Assembly: GCA_002284615.2 (NCBI GenBank)
Contig: MU069797.1
Location: 80,268-96,666, forward strand
DNA length: 16,399 nt
Reading direction: 5' to 3'
DNA from: Dunaliella salina
Lineage: Eukaryota; Chlorophyta; Chlorophyceae; Chlamydomonadales; Dunaliellaceae
The position numbers and the translations under genes were made by a program. The notes under the pieces were generated by a model, which saw nothing but the letters and a program-made list of their open reading frames with translations, searched no databases and was not told the origin of the DNA. The stretch's first letter is position 1, and every line of letters begins with the position of its first letter. This document shows positions 8,735 through 16,399 of this stretch, piece by piece.

Positions 8735-8960
8735 GGATGTTGGATAGTTTTCTAAGAGGCAAAGGGATGGGTCTCGAGTTTGCTGGGCAGGGCCTCTCGT
8801 CATGGGTGTTTTAGGTGGAGGCCAACTTGCTGGTGTAGACTTCTGTGCTTCTCTTTCTCTTAATCTAGAAAGTTGGGGCTCACTCTTAGTTTCTGCACTG
8901 ACTGTCAGGTCTTTCCTTCATGCACACAGGTAGTGCCCAGCAAAGACTTTCTTTCTTTTA
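8735..8960 (+). repeat. Dispersed repeat X, copy 1
   Basis: This is similar to 10580-10804: both start with a GATGTTGGAT-type stretch, share the 24-nt region around GGAGGCCAACTTGCTGGTGT (about 8817 and 10662), and end in a CTTTCCTT(C/A)ATGCAC stretch followed by pyrimidines. Class unknown; non-autonomous because no coding capacity is seen. Confidence 0.8.
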
Positions 8961-9071
8961 ACCCTGTTAGTGCTGAGGCAACGCCTCACAAGGCCCCTAG
9001 ATATTTTAAGTTGGATTTTGGAAGACGTGTGCAGCGGAATATTTCTCATCTCAGGCTGTCATAGGGAGTTA

Positions 9072-9303
9072 AAGAAAAAGAAAACAAAACAAAAAGCCTA
9101 CGCAAGCCAGAGGCCGCGTGCATTAAGGGAAGTTCCACTAACTAACAAGCTAGCAAGCTAGCAAGCTAGCAGTGACCTCACCAGAAAGCCCTCAAAACCT
9201 ACGCTGGACACAGCTAGCCTAGGAGAGAGCCAGAAACCGATCTAGTGTGGATCTGGAGGGTTGCTGCTCGCCATGCCTCTTTACGCCCGGACTCTCCTCC
9301 TCC
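9072..9303 (-). repeat. Dispersed repeat Y, inverted copy
   Basis: Read on the - strand it matches Y at 10808-11066. Shared landmarks are GAGAGTCCGGGCG, AGAGGCATGGC, GGCTCTCTCCTAGGCTAGCT, CTTCCCTTAATGCACGCGGC, and a terminal T-rich pyrimidine tract. It carries three tandem CAAGCTAG units (9146-9169) that are absent from the other copies. Confidence 0.85.
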
Positions 9304-9539
9304 TGGGAATTAATGGGAGTACAGAGAGCTTGTTGGCAGACTGGTGTGAATGGTCACTGTGATTTCTGTGATCTGCAAGATCTGCAAAAGAGACACCCTT
9401 TTCCTGCATCATTGTGCTTGTATTTGTGCCCTTCGGAAAGTTACACGTGTCCCAAACAAAAAGCTAAATCTCTAGCATCCCAGCTGAGGAACCATGCCAT
9501 CCAAAGATTATCCACCATCATTAATACTAGACATGCACT

Positions 9540-9805
9540 TTGCTTTCAGGGGGGCACCTAGGAAAGGGGTTTGCTGGGCGCGCAGAGGCGGCTGAGGATG
9601 GGAGAAGGCGAGTTTGAGCGCTCAGGGGCATGGCAAGCAATCCACCGGATCCCCATTAGTTTTGTCTCCTGCTCTATCCTAGGCTAGTTTTGTCTACTTT
9701 AGGTAGAGGGCCCCCTGCTGAGGCCTCTAACTTTTGTTAGGGGTCCTTCCCTTGATGCACGCGGCCTTTGGCTTGCATAGGCTTTTCTTTTCTTTTCACT
9801 CATCC
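9540..9805 (+). repeat. Dispersed repeat Y, direct copy 1
   Basis: It begins TGCTTTCAGGGGG and contains TTTGCTGGGCGCGC, GGCATGGCAAGCAA, GATCCCCATTAG, TCCTAGGCTAG, then TGCACGCGGCCTTTGGCTTG and a CTTTTCTTTT tail. All have counterparts in the copy at 10808-11066. Confidence 0.88.
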
Positions 9806-10238
9806 CTTCTTCGAGGCTTGTCCTCAGACAAGAGTATCCTTTAGTCATACTGGTCTCATCAACCCGGGGTCAATAAGGACGTTTGTCATTTTCTTGAGCA
9901 AGGTTCGAATCAGATACATTTCTTTCTTTCTGAGATCATGCACCTTTTCTTTGTGTGGATGGCAATGACCAGCAGGCTGAGCAGGTTGACTGCCTGCTGG
10001 CTGAAGGCCCAAAACCCACGTAAACTAACTTGATTCATCTACCTGTGATTCTTGTAATGCCCAAGATCATTTGCAAAACGAAAAAACAGCATGCTCAATC
10101 CAAATGCATCAACCCAAATTCGCAGGCTGAAGTATGCTTTTTTGCTATCTGGCCCTCTCCTCCCTCTCTCTCAACCTTTTCAGACGGCTCCATACTTCCC
10201 TGCTAATCACCATGTACACCTCTTTGACATATGTTGTT

Positions 10239-10273
10239 TCATGATACAAGTCTGTAAACTTGTTGTATCATGA
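10239..10273. repeat. Perfect 11-bp inverted repeat
   Basis: TCATGATACAA (10239-10249) and its exact reverse complement TTGTATCATGA (10263-10273) are separated by 13 nt. It could form a small stem-loop. No function is evident. Confidence 0.9.
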
Positions 10274-10324
10274 TATAGATCAACACAAGCTTTGTCAATT
10301 TCCGGGCCCGTGAGTCGTCCCCAT

Positions 10325-10380
10325 GCAGCAGCCGCGTGCAGCAGCAAGCAGCAGCAGCAGCAGCGTGGGTCGGCAGCAGA
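10325..10380 (+). repeat. Interrupted GCA trinucleotide repeat
   Basis: The region is rich in CAG/GCA units, with the longest pure run at about 10348-10364. It is not within any supported gene. Confidence 0.85.
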
Positions 10381-10579
10381 GTAAAAGCGGCTCCATGCAC
10401 GTAGGAGGCCTCTGGAGCTGGCTTGCGGCGCAGGCGGGGCGGACATTGGCACAGAAGTGGTCCCAGAAGTTGGCATGGTGGAGAAGGCTGGACAGAGGTG
10501 AAGTGTCTCATTTGGGTCTGCATAACTGCGTGCTCATCCTTGCTACGTGCTCCCCTAGTGCAAGAGGGGGCCCCATGCT

Positions 10580-10804
10580 GAGATGTTGGATGGCTTTTTC
10601 TGAGACTTAGGGGTGGGTCTTGATTTTGCTGGACAGGGCCTGCATGACAGGTCCCATGGTGGAGGCCAACTTGCTGGTGTAGACTTCTACCACCTCTTCC
10701 TCTTGGTCTGTGTTGTGGGGCCCTGTCATTCAGGCAGGTAACCTTTCCTTAATGCACGCGACCAGACTTGGACTGCGCAGTCTTTTCTTATCTTTTCTTT
10801 CGCT
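10580..10804 (+). repeat. Dispersed repeat X, copy 2
   Basis: This is the counterpart of 8735-8960. Here it is followed directly by a Y copy at 10808, giving a composite X-Y unit of about 490 bp. In the first copy X and Y are separated by about 580 bp that contains the inverted Y. Confidence 0.8.
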
Positions 10805-10807
10805 CTT

Positions 10808-11066
10808 TGCTTTCAGGGGGCTTGTGGGAGGCGGTTTGCTGGGCGCGCGGCGGCAGAGAACGGGAGAAGGAGAGTCCGGGCGTCCAGAGGCATGGCAAGC
10901 AACCCTCTAGATCCCCATTAGATCTGTTTGTCTGGCTCTCTCCTAGGCTAGCTGTGTCTAGTGTGGGTTCTGAGGGCCTTCTTGTGAGGCCTCTAGCTTT
11001 CCAGTTAAAGGATCTTCCCTTAATACACGCGTCCTTTGGCATAGACTTTTCTTTTTCTTGTCTCTT
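10808..11066 (+). repeat. Dispersed repeat Y, direct copy 2
   Basis: This is the best reference copy of Y. It begins TGCTTTCAGGGGG and ends in the pyrimidine run after CTTTGGCATAGACTTTTC. It matches 9540-9805 directly, 9072-9303 inverted, and its 3' part matches 15113-15205. Confidence 0.88.
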
Positions 11067-11213
11067 CTTTGTAACAATCATGCAAGGCCTTTTATTGCCT
11101 TCCTGCTTTCCTTTGTATCCCGGGCAAAGCCTTTGCACAAGTGTTACAGAGTCCCGTCAGGTAGAGTCTGAGGCTGCAGGCTATCTTGTAACCGTAGGCG
11201 GGAACCTGGTTGG

Positions 11214-11325
11214 TTTGTGGTTCATTGGAAACACATCCCCAGAAGGGGCATGGAGGTCGTGGGTTTGATTCTATGGGGGTTCGACAAGGTGGGCCCTTCT
11301 GGGTGCCAAGGTCGTTCCCCTGTGA
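11214..11325 (+). repeat. Possible tRNA-derived (SINE-like) fragment
   Basis: GGTCGTGGGTTTGATTCTAT (about 11255-11274) resembles a tRNA T-arm with a Pol III B box. A similar arrangement occurs at about 8455-8520, and both are followed by a GTGG(T/G)(G)CCCTT(T/C)-type stretch. No complete tRNA fold could be drawn. Low confidence. Confidence 0.25.
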
Positions 11326-11395
11326 TGTTTGGGGGCTAGTCCCACTTGCGTAGCTTTTCCTAACCGTACTATGGCAAGGCGGGGAGCCAACGTGG

Positions 11396-11663
11396 ATTTC
11401 AGGCAAAAATGTGCGCAAGTTTCCGATTTTCATTTTCGTTTGGAAATGGAAATGGAACTTCTGCCTGGATATGGTCAACGCAAAAAAAGTGGCCCATCCG
11501 CCCATCCAATCCCTCAGGCCTGGGCATGCAGAACACCAGGGTCATTGCTGTGTCACTGCAGCACGTAAAATGGAGAGGAGGTGGCCTCGCTGGCAGAAGT
11601 TCCATTTCCATTTCCAAATGAAAATGAAAATTGGGAAACTTGCGCACATTTTCACCCGAAAAC
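11396..11663. repeat. Long inverted repeat with ~70-bp arms (MITE-like)
   Basis: The left arm (about 11396-11465) and right arm (about 11592-11663) are reverse complements with few mismatches over about 70 bp. Each reads AATGTGCGCAAGTTTCC, then an ATTTTCATTTTC-type stretch, then GGAAATGGAAATGGAACTTC on its own strand. The spacer is about 126 nt. Such long near-perfect arms fit a foldback or MITE-type element, or a hairpin RNA source. No target duplication was identified. Confidence 0.9.
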
Positions 11664-11949
11664 AACATTGACTTCCCCCTTTGCCACATCATGCATCACC
11701 AGCCTGATTTTGGAGGAACAAGACAAATCTATCTGGTAATCACAATTTTAGTATTAAATCGTACCTCCTCCGAATGAACTACTTTTTTTTCACCAACAGC
11801 CTGAGGCTAGGGTCAGTCGTTCTGACTGGAGGTCTCTTAACCTGTACCAATGACCTTGCAACATCACAGGACAGAACTTTCCCAAACACTTTGTTCGAGA
11901 ACAAAATCAACGGGAATGTTGAAAAGAAATGGAAGGTCAAAACAGACAA
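11664..11949. other. Downstream flank / 3' UTR of the - strand gene
   Basis: This sequence lies immediately 3' of the - strand gene's stop codon. No TGTAA signal was found on the - strand close to the stop, and nothing else is recognisable. Confidence 0.4.
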
Positions 11950-12220
11950 CTAGTTGGCTTTAATGGGCCCTTGCTGCTTTTGTTGCTGCTCTGCCACAGA
12001 TGCTTTATCCATCAGCGCCCTCACACTTGCGTTAGAATGAACTGCCTTCATCTCAGGATTCTCTATCAGGAACTCCTCAGCTGCCGCAGTAGCCTTGCTG
12101 GCCTGCTCCATTCGTGCTACATCATCCCCTGCCCGCGTTGATGCATCCCACTGACCCTGCTTCTGCTCCAAAGCCTCTCGCAGGGCATTCTTGGCACGCA
12201 GTCTGGTCGGTGCTATGCTC
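11950..12220 (-). CDS. Unrecognised - strand gene, terminal exon
   Basis: The last exon of the - strand gene starts at 12220 after a TCCGTTTGCAG acceptor and ends with TAG at 11950-11952. It enters in phase 2, matching the donor at 12898. It encodes 89 residues, starting SIAPTRLRAKNALREALEQK and ending KQQGPIKAN. It is predicted helical, rich in Ala, Glu and Gln, and includes ENPEMKAVHSNASVRALMDK. The 'ENPxxxxVHSxxSVRAL' stretch looks like a conserved C-terminal motif. From memory, similar motifs occur in uncharacterised, often cilium-associated eukaryotic proteins, but I cannot name the family. It has no membrane segment and no catalytic motif. The upstream open extension to 12489 contains hydrophobic intron-like sequence and is not coding. 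Confidence 0.85.
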
Positions 12221-12828
12221 CTGCAAACGGACATGAAGTTCAGATGCCATCTAGAACTGACCCACAGCTTGGCTGGAATCAGCACCAAGGGGCCTAGGAC
12301 TCGCTTTCCAGTGTGAAAAAGAATGAAAAGTATAAGCAGGCTTTTAGTACGTTTGTGCAGTGGTGGAGAAGAGCCGCTGAAGGACGCTTTTGTGAAGCAG
12401 TCTCCTTGCTCTATACACCTCCCAACTGATACGATGCAATCCAAGGGCCTCAATGCCACATCTTCCAGAACCAAGAGATTATGGCACACATGAGGGCAAA
12501 TGATTCCAATCTGCAGGAGTCAACAAGAGAAGCTGTGCTCATTTGATGCAGAGGGGCCATCAAATCACAACAAGAAAGCTTGAAGCACACTGAGAATGAG
12601 CAAGGAACGACCTGTGGACGACTGTCTACACTTGCTCCGCCTGCGGAGCTTGTAGGCTGAGGCCATTGTAGCTACGCATGGCAGCAGGTGACTGCCATGT
12701 CAGTTGGGTGACCTGACTAGCTTGATTTTGGTACATCCCTGTACAAATCACTCCCTCATGTGCGCAGAAGTAACGCCATATCCAAGCAGCACTTGATACC
12801 TCACCTTTTGGTGGGACTCGCTGTTCGT

Positions 12829-12889
12829 GTCAGCGCTGACTGTTGGGTCTTTTCCTTCATGCACGCTGGTTGTGTCCAGCATAGTCTTA
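12829..12889 (+). repeat. Fragment of repeat X in an intron
   Basis: The CTGACTGTTGGGTCTTTTCC and TTCATGCACGC stretches followed by a CCAGCATAGTC-type sequence resemble 8897-8950 of repeat X. It lies in the - strand gene's intron, just downstream of the donor at 12897. Confidence 0.55.
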
Positions 12890-12897
12890 TACCTCAC

Positions 12898-13061
12898 CTG
12901 CTTCCAATACTCTGGGCACAGTTGTCATCTCCCTCGTCATCACTGTTTGCAGGTCGCTTCTCTTTTTGTACATGCCGCATCGCCGCATGGTTGCATGCGC
13001 GGACGAAGCTTTTCTGCCATGCCTTCTCGTCACCGCCCTTTTTGTCTATATCTTGCAACTC
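12898..13061 (-). CDS. Unrecognised - strand gene, penultimate exon
   Basis: This 164-nt exon was found by eye: acceptor GAGCCTGTGCAG before 13061 and an excellent donor AG|GTGAGG at 12898/12897. It enters in phase 0, as required by the exon ending at 14124, and leaves in phase 2. The last codon is AG plus G of the next exon, giving Arg before SIAPTR. There is no stop in the 54 codons. The peptide starts ELQDIDKKGGDEKAWQKSF, continues through a His- and Lys-rich stretch, then an acidic NSDDEGDDN segment. Exact phase matching on both sides is strong evidence for the exon. Its function is unknown. It lies 31 nt downstream (in transcript direction) of an (AC)36 tract. Confidence 0.85.
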
Positions 13062-13090
13062 CTGCACAGGCTCAGAGAGAGCAACCGCAG

Positions 13091-13092
<2 letters not shown>

Positions 13093-13164
<72 letters not shown>
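13093..13164 (+). repeat. (TG)36 microsatellite; (CA)n in the - strand intron
   Basis: This is an uninterrupted 72-nt TG run on the + strand. In the - strand transcript it reads (CA)36 and ends 31 nt before the 3' splice site at 13062. Confidence 0.98.
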
Positions 13165-13168
<4 letters not shown>

Positions 13169-13970
13169 TGTAAGTTCAGGTAACAAGTAAGAGAGTTCCA
13201 TGTTTTTGAGAGCAAGGCCAAGCTTTCTAAAGCAAAACGTATTGACAGGTGTCAACTCACTTATGTGTGTTTAGAAAGTCAATCATATGTTTAACAACTG
13301 ACTGCATCACTGCCTGGGCTCACAAAAGTATTTACACTGGGTACCACCATGCAACATTACAAGAAATGTTTTTTTTTTGTTCTCAGACGGCTATGGAAGC
13401 GATGCCCGAAGATTTCACAACTGTTATTCTTGAACACAAACTTTTAATTTTTTACGAGTGTGGCACAGTTCGCCTGAAGACTGCAAACAACATGCACGTG
13501 GCGCGCCTCACGTTCAAAATCCAGCAATGCAAGTACAACCAAAGTACTAAAAAAGAGCCTGCACAGGTCCAATAACTCTCAGATGCGACCCTGTTCATGT
13601 AACAACCCCTCCCCGAAAACAAACCTTCCTGAACTCTAGACACATTTGAGTACTGCCTGCTTCTGCCTATGTTGGGCAGAGGACAACCATAGCTAGTGCA
13701 AACTGATGCAGCAAACAACGTTGCATCTGAGCAAATATTGCCAAATGATAACCACAGTGTCGCACAATGTACAAAGTGTACTTGTGACATTCAGGTTGAC
13801 CAGCTTGCAGTGCGTTAGTGTGAGCACATGCAAAATAGAAGGAAAAATTTGTACAACCAAATCCACAAGGTGTTGGCCTGCTATGACTTGGCATGCAACC
13901 AATGGTGAGCAGTAGCAACAACTGTGCCAGCCCCAAGGTCTCAATTGGCATAGGCATGTGTGAGTTACGA
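13165..13970. other. Intron interior of the - strand gene
   Basis: This lies between the two complementary microsatellites of a 1062-nt intron. A + strand open stretch from 13387 preceded by a long T-rich run and TCTCAG looks exon-like but has no partner exon. Confidence 0.6.
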
Positions 13971-14002
13971 AAGTATTATGGTATGCAAGTATTACGGTAT
14001 GC
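13971..14002 (+). repeat. 16-bp tandem repeat, two copies
   Basis: AAGTATTATGGTATGC (13971-13986) is followed by AAGTATTACGGTATGC (13987-14002), differing by one base, next to the large CA tract. Confidence 0.95.
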
Positions 14003-14020
14003 AAGTCTGGGCCACACACG

Positions 14021-14297
<277 letters not shown>

Positions 14298-14407
14298 CTG
14301 CAGAAACACAGAATGTAGCATGCCCTCGTCAGTGTGCAGCTGGCGGAAGTGTGCAGCGCAGGGCCTATGCTGGTTTGTTGCTGGGCTTTCCTTTTGCCTT
14401 CACAGAT

Positions 14408-15102
14408 AGAGGGGGGTAACCATTATATGGGACTTCCAGAGGCTATATCTCAGAAACGCATGGATAATCCTCAAACACGTTTTGTCAGCGCAAAGAGGCA
14501 CTAGGTCCTAACACTTTTTGACCAGGATCATCCATCCGTTTCTAATATATGGCCAGATCAAGATCTGGATCAATACCTGAGGGGGTTATCTGGGGCCTAA
14601 AATTGCCTGTTTTTTGCATGCTCCCAGCATAGCTCTCCTGTGACTGGCACTATACAAGCTTAGGTTCCTACAATAGCCTGTTTCACGAGCTTTCTCTAAC
14701 ACAGGAGTTCCAGGGATGCCAGTTCCAGGGCACGTGCATGATCAGCCGCGGCGTGAACTCTAGTTTTCAACACCAAATCATCATTCCGGACCATCTACTG
14801 ATCCAAATTAAATAGTTTTTAGTGATATGGAGTCCTTGCGTCAAATAAACATCATTGTAAAAAATTGGGTGAAAAGACCCAGTGGTTGGTGAGACACAAA
14901 ATTTCAGCCATTTCCCCTTGAGAATTTCAGCACAAGGGGTGCCAAAAAGGTCAAATTTTGACCTCCTTCTTTCCTATTTTTGAATATGCAGTATGTCAGC
15001 ATAACATATGGGGACTTCAAATACATAAGAATTGGGAGTGAAGAATGGCCCCAGCAGGCCAGAAAAATTTGGGAGAGATTGCAACAATTGTTACCCCCCT
15101 CT
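14408..15102. mobile_element. 695-bp element with short terminal inverted repeats
   Basis: AGAGGGGGGTAAC at 14408-14420 is exactly reverse-complemented at 15090-15102, and the match continues loosely for four more bases (CATT against AATT). GAT flanks both ends (14405-14407 and 15103-15105) and could be a 3-bp target-site duplication. The interior is AT-richer than its surroundings and has no coding potential, consistent with a non-autonomous DNA transposon. It sits in the intron between 15807 and 14298 of the - strand gene and appears to cut cassette copy 2. Confidence 0.65.
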
Positions 15103-15112
15103 GATTCGCAGC

Positions 15113-15205
15113 TGGTGAGGCCTCTAAATTTTGTTAGGGGTTCTTCCCTTCATGCACGCGGCCTTTGGCTTGCGTAGAGTTGTCTTTTTCTATTTCTTTT
15201 TGCTT
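15113..15205 (+). repeat. Dispersed repeat Y, 3' fragment
   Basis: TGAGGCCTCTAAATTTTGTT and GCACGCGGCCTTTGGCTTGC match the 3' half of the Y copies at 9540-9805 and 10808-11066, including the pyrimidine tail. Confidence 0.85.
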
Positions 15206-15356
15206 CACCACAGAGACACAAAACTTGGTGCGCCCTCGTCAGTGAGCAGCTGGCAGCAGTGTGCAGCGCAGGGCCCACGCTAGTTTGTTGCCGAACTTTC
15301 CTTTTGCCTTCACAGACAGTAGAAACACCAAAACGTGGCATGCCCTTATCAGTGTG
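15206..15356. repeat. Intron-exon boundary cassette, diverged copies 3 and 4
   Basis: The partial copy 15206-15267 is followed by a longer copy at 15268-15356, both related to 14250-14358. The - strand reading of the longer copy gives SVKAKGKFGNKLAWAL and then a stop 13 residues later. The acceptor CTGCAG is changed to CTACTG, so it should not be spliced. Confidence 0.85.
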
Positions 15357-15585
15357 CAGGCAAAACAGGAAGTGGTAGCGAGTACCAAAGTGTGCTGTGA
15401 CGTGTTAGAAAGCTGCCGTTCCAGCTTTGTATGCAAGGGCTTCTTGCGTTACACAGGCAAAGCACACCAACAAAGGAAATACAGACAAAGGCTGCAAGGG
15501 TCTGCATACATAGAGCAAAGGTAAGCAAGCCCCTGCCTCTGCGCGCATAGCTCATAGGTGAAACACGAGTTGGGTTGGGTTGCTG

Positions 15586-16003
15586 GCTGGGTGGTGGAGA
15601 AGCACAGGCCACAGGAGGGAAGCCTTCCATCTATTCCCTTCAGCAGCCATCAGATCACTCATGCTCAGGGTTCTGTAAAGAGGGTTGAGAAGGAGGCCAA
15701 GGAGGCTTCAAAGAGGGCTGAACAGGACTCAAAGTCTCTTTGACCCTATTTTGCAAAGGCTCAACCCTCTTTATCCAACCCTACTCATGCCCTGATGTCC
15801 AACCCACCTTTGCCTGCGACTGTGCTGACCCTGGCCTATCCTGGCCTGCTGCAGCCGAGCTGCTTGCCTTTGCCTGCTCTCCGGCGCCTGGTTCCCCCCT
15901 TCCTTGCGAGCCTTCATTCTCAGCACCTCCCTCGCCAGATCCTCCGTGCCCACTGCTCGCGGAAGGCTTCTCTCCTGTGGCCTGTGCTTCTCCGCCATCC
16001 AGC
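15586..16003. repeat. Inverted repeat with ~43-bp arms linking intron and exon
   Basis: The arms are 15586-15628 (+) and 15961-16003 (reverse complement), both containing GGAGAAGCACAGGCCACAGG and GAAGCCTTCC, with about 3-4 mismatches. The right arm is inside the - strand exon 15808-16310; the left arm is in its downstream intron. Confidence 0.85.
15676..15773. repeat. Perfect 14-bp inverted repeat
   Basis: TAAAGAGGGTTGAG (15676-15689) and CTCAACCCTCTTTA (15760-15773) are exact reverse complements 70 nt apart, nested inside the larger 15586-16003 inverted repeat. Confidence 0.9.
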
Positions 16004-16310
16004 TTGCCTGTTGCCCTGTCCCCAGCTCCTCCTCCTCTTCGCCCTTGACCCCATTCATGCACTCCCTTACTGGCAGGCCCATCCGCTGCTCTGTGAGACG
16101 TGCTCATGCTCTTTGCGGCAGCTGCCTCTTCGTACACGCTGTTGACGAAGCCCTCCAGGTCATCCAACGCAGAATGCTCCTTGGGGCTGGGGGAAATGGT
16201 GTCATCTGCCCCTTTAGGGGGGGCAGGGGAATTGGTCTCGGCAGGTGGGCGGCTGTCCTTGTTTGTGGTGGCAGGGGCGCCCTTGTGGGTGGGTGACGTA
16301 GTTTTGATGG
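15808..16310 (-). CDS. Unrecognised - strand gene, low-complexity exon (5'-most seen)
   Basis: The exon starts at 16310 after a GTTGTGTGCAG acceptor (phase 1) and ends at a donor AAG|GTGGGT at 15808/15807. This gives phase 0, exactly what the core exon at 14297 needs. It encodes about 167 residues. First comes a Pro/Thr/Lys-rich stretch, then EHSALDDLEGFVNSVYEEAA, then a long Gly, Ala, Ser, Glu and Gln-rich disordered region ending SAQSQAK. Only the DDLEGFVNSVYEEA part looks structured. The gene continues beyond the right edge, so no start codon is visible. A second frame is also open over 15771-16082 with a helical Arg/Gln-rich composition, so an alternative donor such as CCA|GTAAGG at 16071 (phase 1) cannot be excluded. 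Function unknown. Confidence 0.65.
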
Positions 16311-16320
16311 CTGCACACAA

Positions 16321-16338
16321 CACACACACACACACACA
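16321..16338 (+). repeat. (CA)9 microsatellite near a - strand acceptor
   Basis: Nine CA units. In the - strand transcript this is (TG)9 just upstream of the TTGTGTGCAG acceptor of the 16310 exon. Confidence 0.95.
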
Positions 16339-16380
16339 TCACTTCTTTGTTTTGAAACTGCACAAGCACTTCACAGACAT

Positions 16381-16399
16381 ACACACACACACACACACA
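16381..16399 (+). repeat. (AC)n microsatellite running off the window end
   Basis: An AC run of 19 nt reaches the last base, so its true length is unknown. Confidence 0.95.

Noticed and set aside
11950..12489. Single 179-codon - strand gene starting at 12489
   Set aside because: The part upstream of 12220 is intron-like, and the acceptor at 12221-12223 joins in phase to a clear upstream exon.
12760..13190. Long open frames through the TG tract giving Cys-Val repeats
   Set aside because: Dinucleotide repeats are open in every frame by nature; the same applies to the tracts at 1325, 14029 and 16321. These are not proteins.
13387..13575. + strand open stretch (TAMEAMPEDFTTVILEHKLL...) after a T-rich TCTCAG acceptor-like site
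   Set aside because: It looks exon-like, but no partner exon, donor or known motif was found, and it lies inside a - strand intron.
15558..15743. + strand frame ending in a Lys/Glu-rich helix (VEKEAKEASKRAEQDSKSL)
   Set aside because: It overlaps an inverted repeat in a - strand intron, and its N-terminal half is an inverted copy of - strand exon sequence. No independent support.
16343..16357. 15-nt micro-exon on the - strand between CTTGTGCAG and GTGATG
   Set aside because: It would leave an intron of only about 32 nt before the next acceptor, which is implausibly short.

Overview
This is eukaryotic nuclear DNA, most likely from a green alga. The genes are broken into short exons with GT...GCAG introns (three acceptors read TGCAG; one donor reads AG|GTGAGG). 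There are five long (GT)n/(CA)n tracts, dense dispersed repeats, and a decayed retroelement of a type I associate from memory with chlorophyte hypothetical proteins. The moderate GC and abundant GT/CA tracts would suit a Dunaliella- or Haematococcus-like volvocalean genome, but that is a guess. Nothing suggests a bacterial or viral origin.

Layout. (1) Positions 826-1725, + strand, carry the last three exons of a DUF547-family protein; its earlier exons were not found and probably lie left of the window. (2) Positions about 2164-7056, + strand, are a degenerate retroelement. It has a duplicated 5' region, a PHD-type zinc finger, a possible inactive N6-adenine-methyltransferase-like fold, a ribonuclease H with all catalytic residues, a C2HC zinc knuckle and a PD-(D/E)XK nuclease. 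It contains no recognisable reverse transcriptase, and it is broken by two frame changes and one in-frame stop. (3) Positions 7.1-11.9 kb have no supportable gene and are filled with diverged copies of a short repeat family (called X and Y here), one of them inverted, plus a long inverted repeat at 11396-11663. (4) Positions 11950-16310, - strand, hold the last four exons of a second gene. All four join in phase without a stop and encode a low-complexity N-terminal part, an acidic conserved-looking core and a helical C-terminus. Its 5' end lies beyond the right edge. The two genes are convergent, with the retroelement and repeats between them.

The most interesting signal is in the second gene. 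One 1062-nt intron starts directly with (GT)47 at its 5' splice site and carries (AC)36 ending 31 nt before its 3' splice site. In the transcript these tracts are complementary and could pair, bringing the splice sites together. The DUF547 gene also has an exon ending in CAG directly followed by (GT)31. The second gene also contains a duplicated intron-exon boundary cassette, one copy of which appears to be cut by a 695-bp element with terminal inverted repeats.

All exon boundaries were placed by eye from splice consensus, phase and family motifs; no search or alignment was run.
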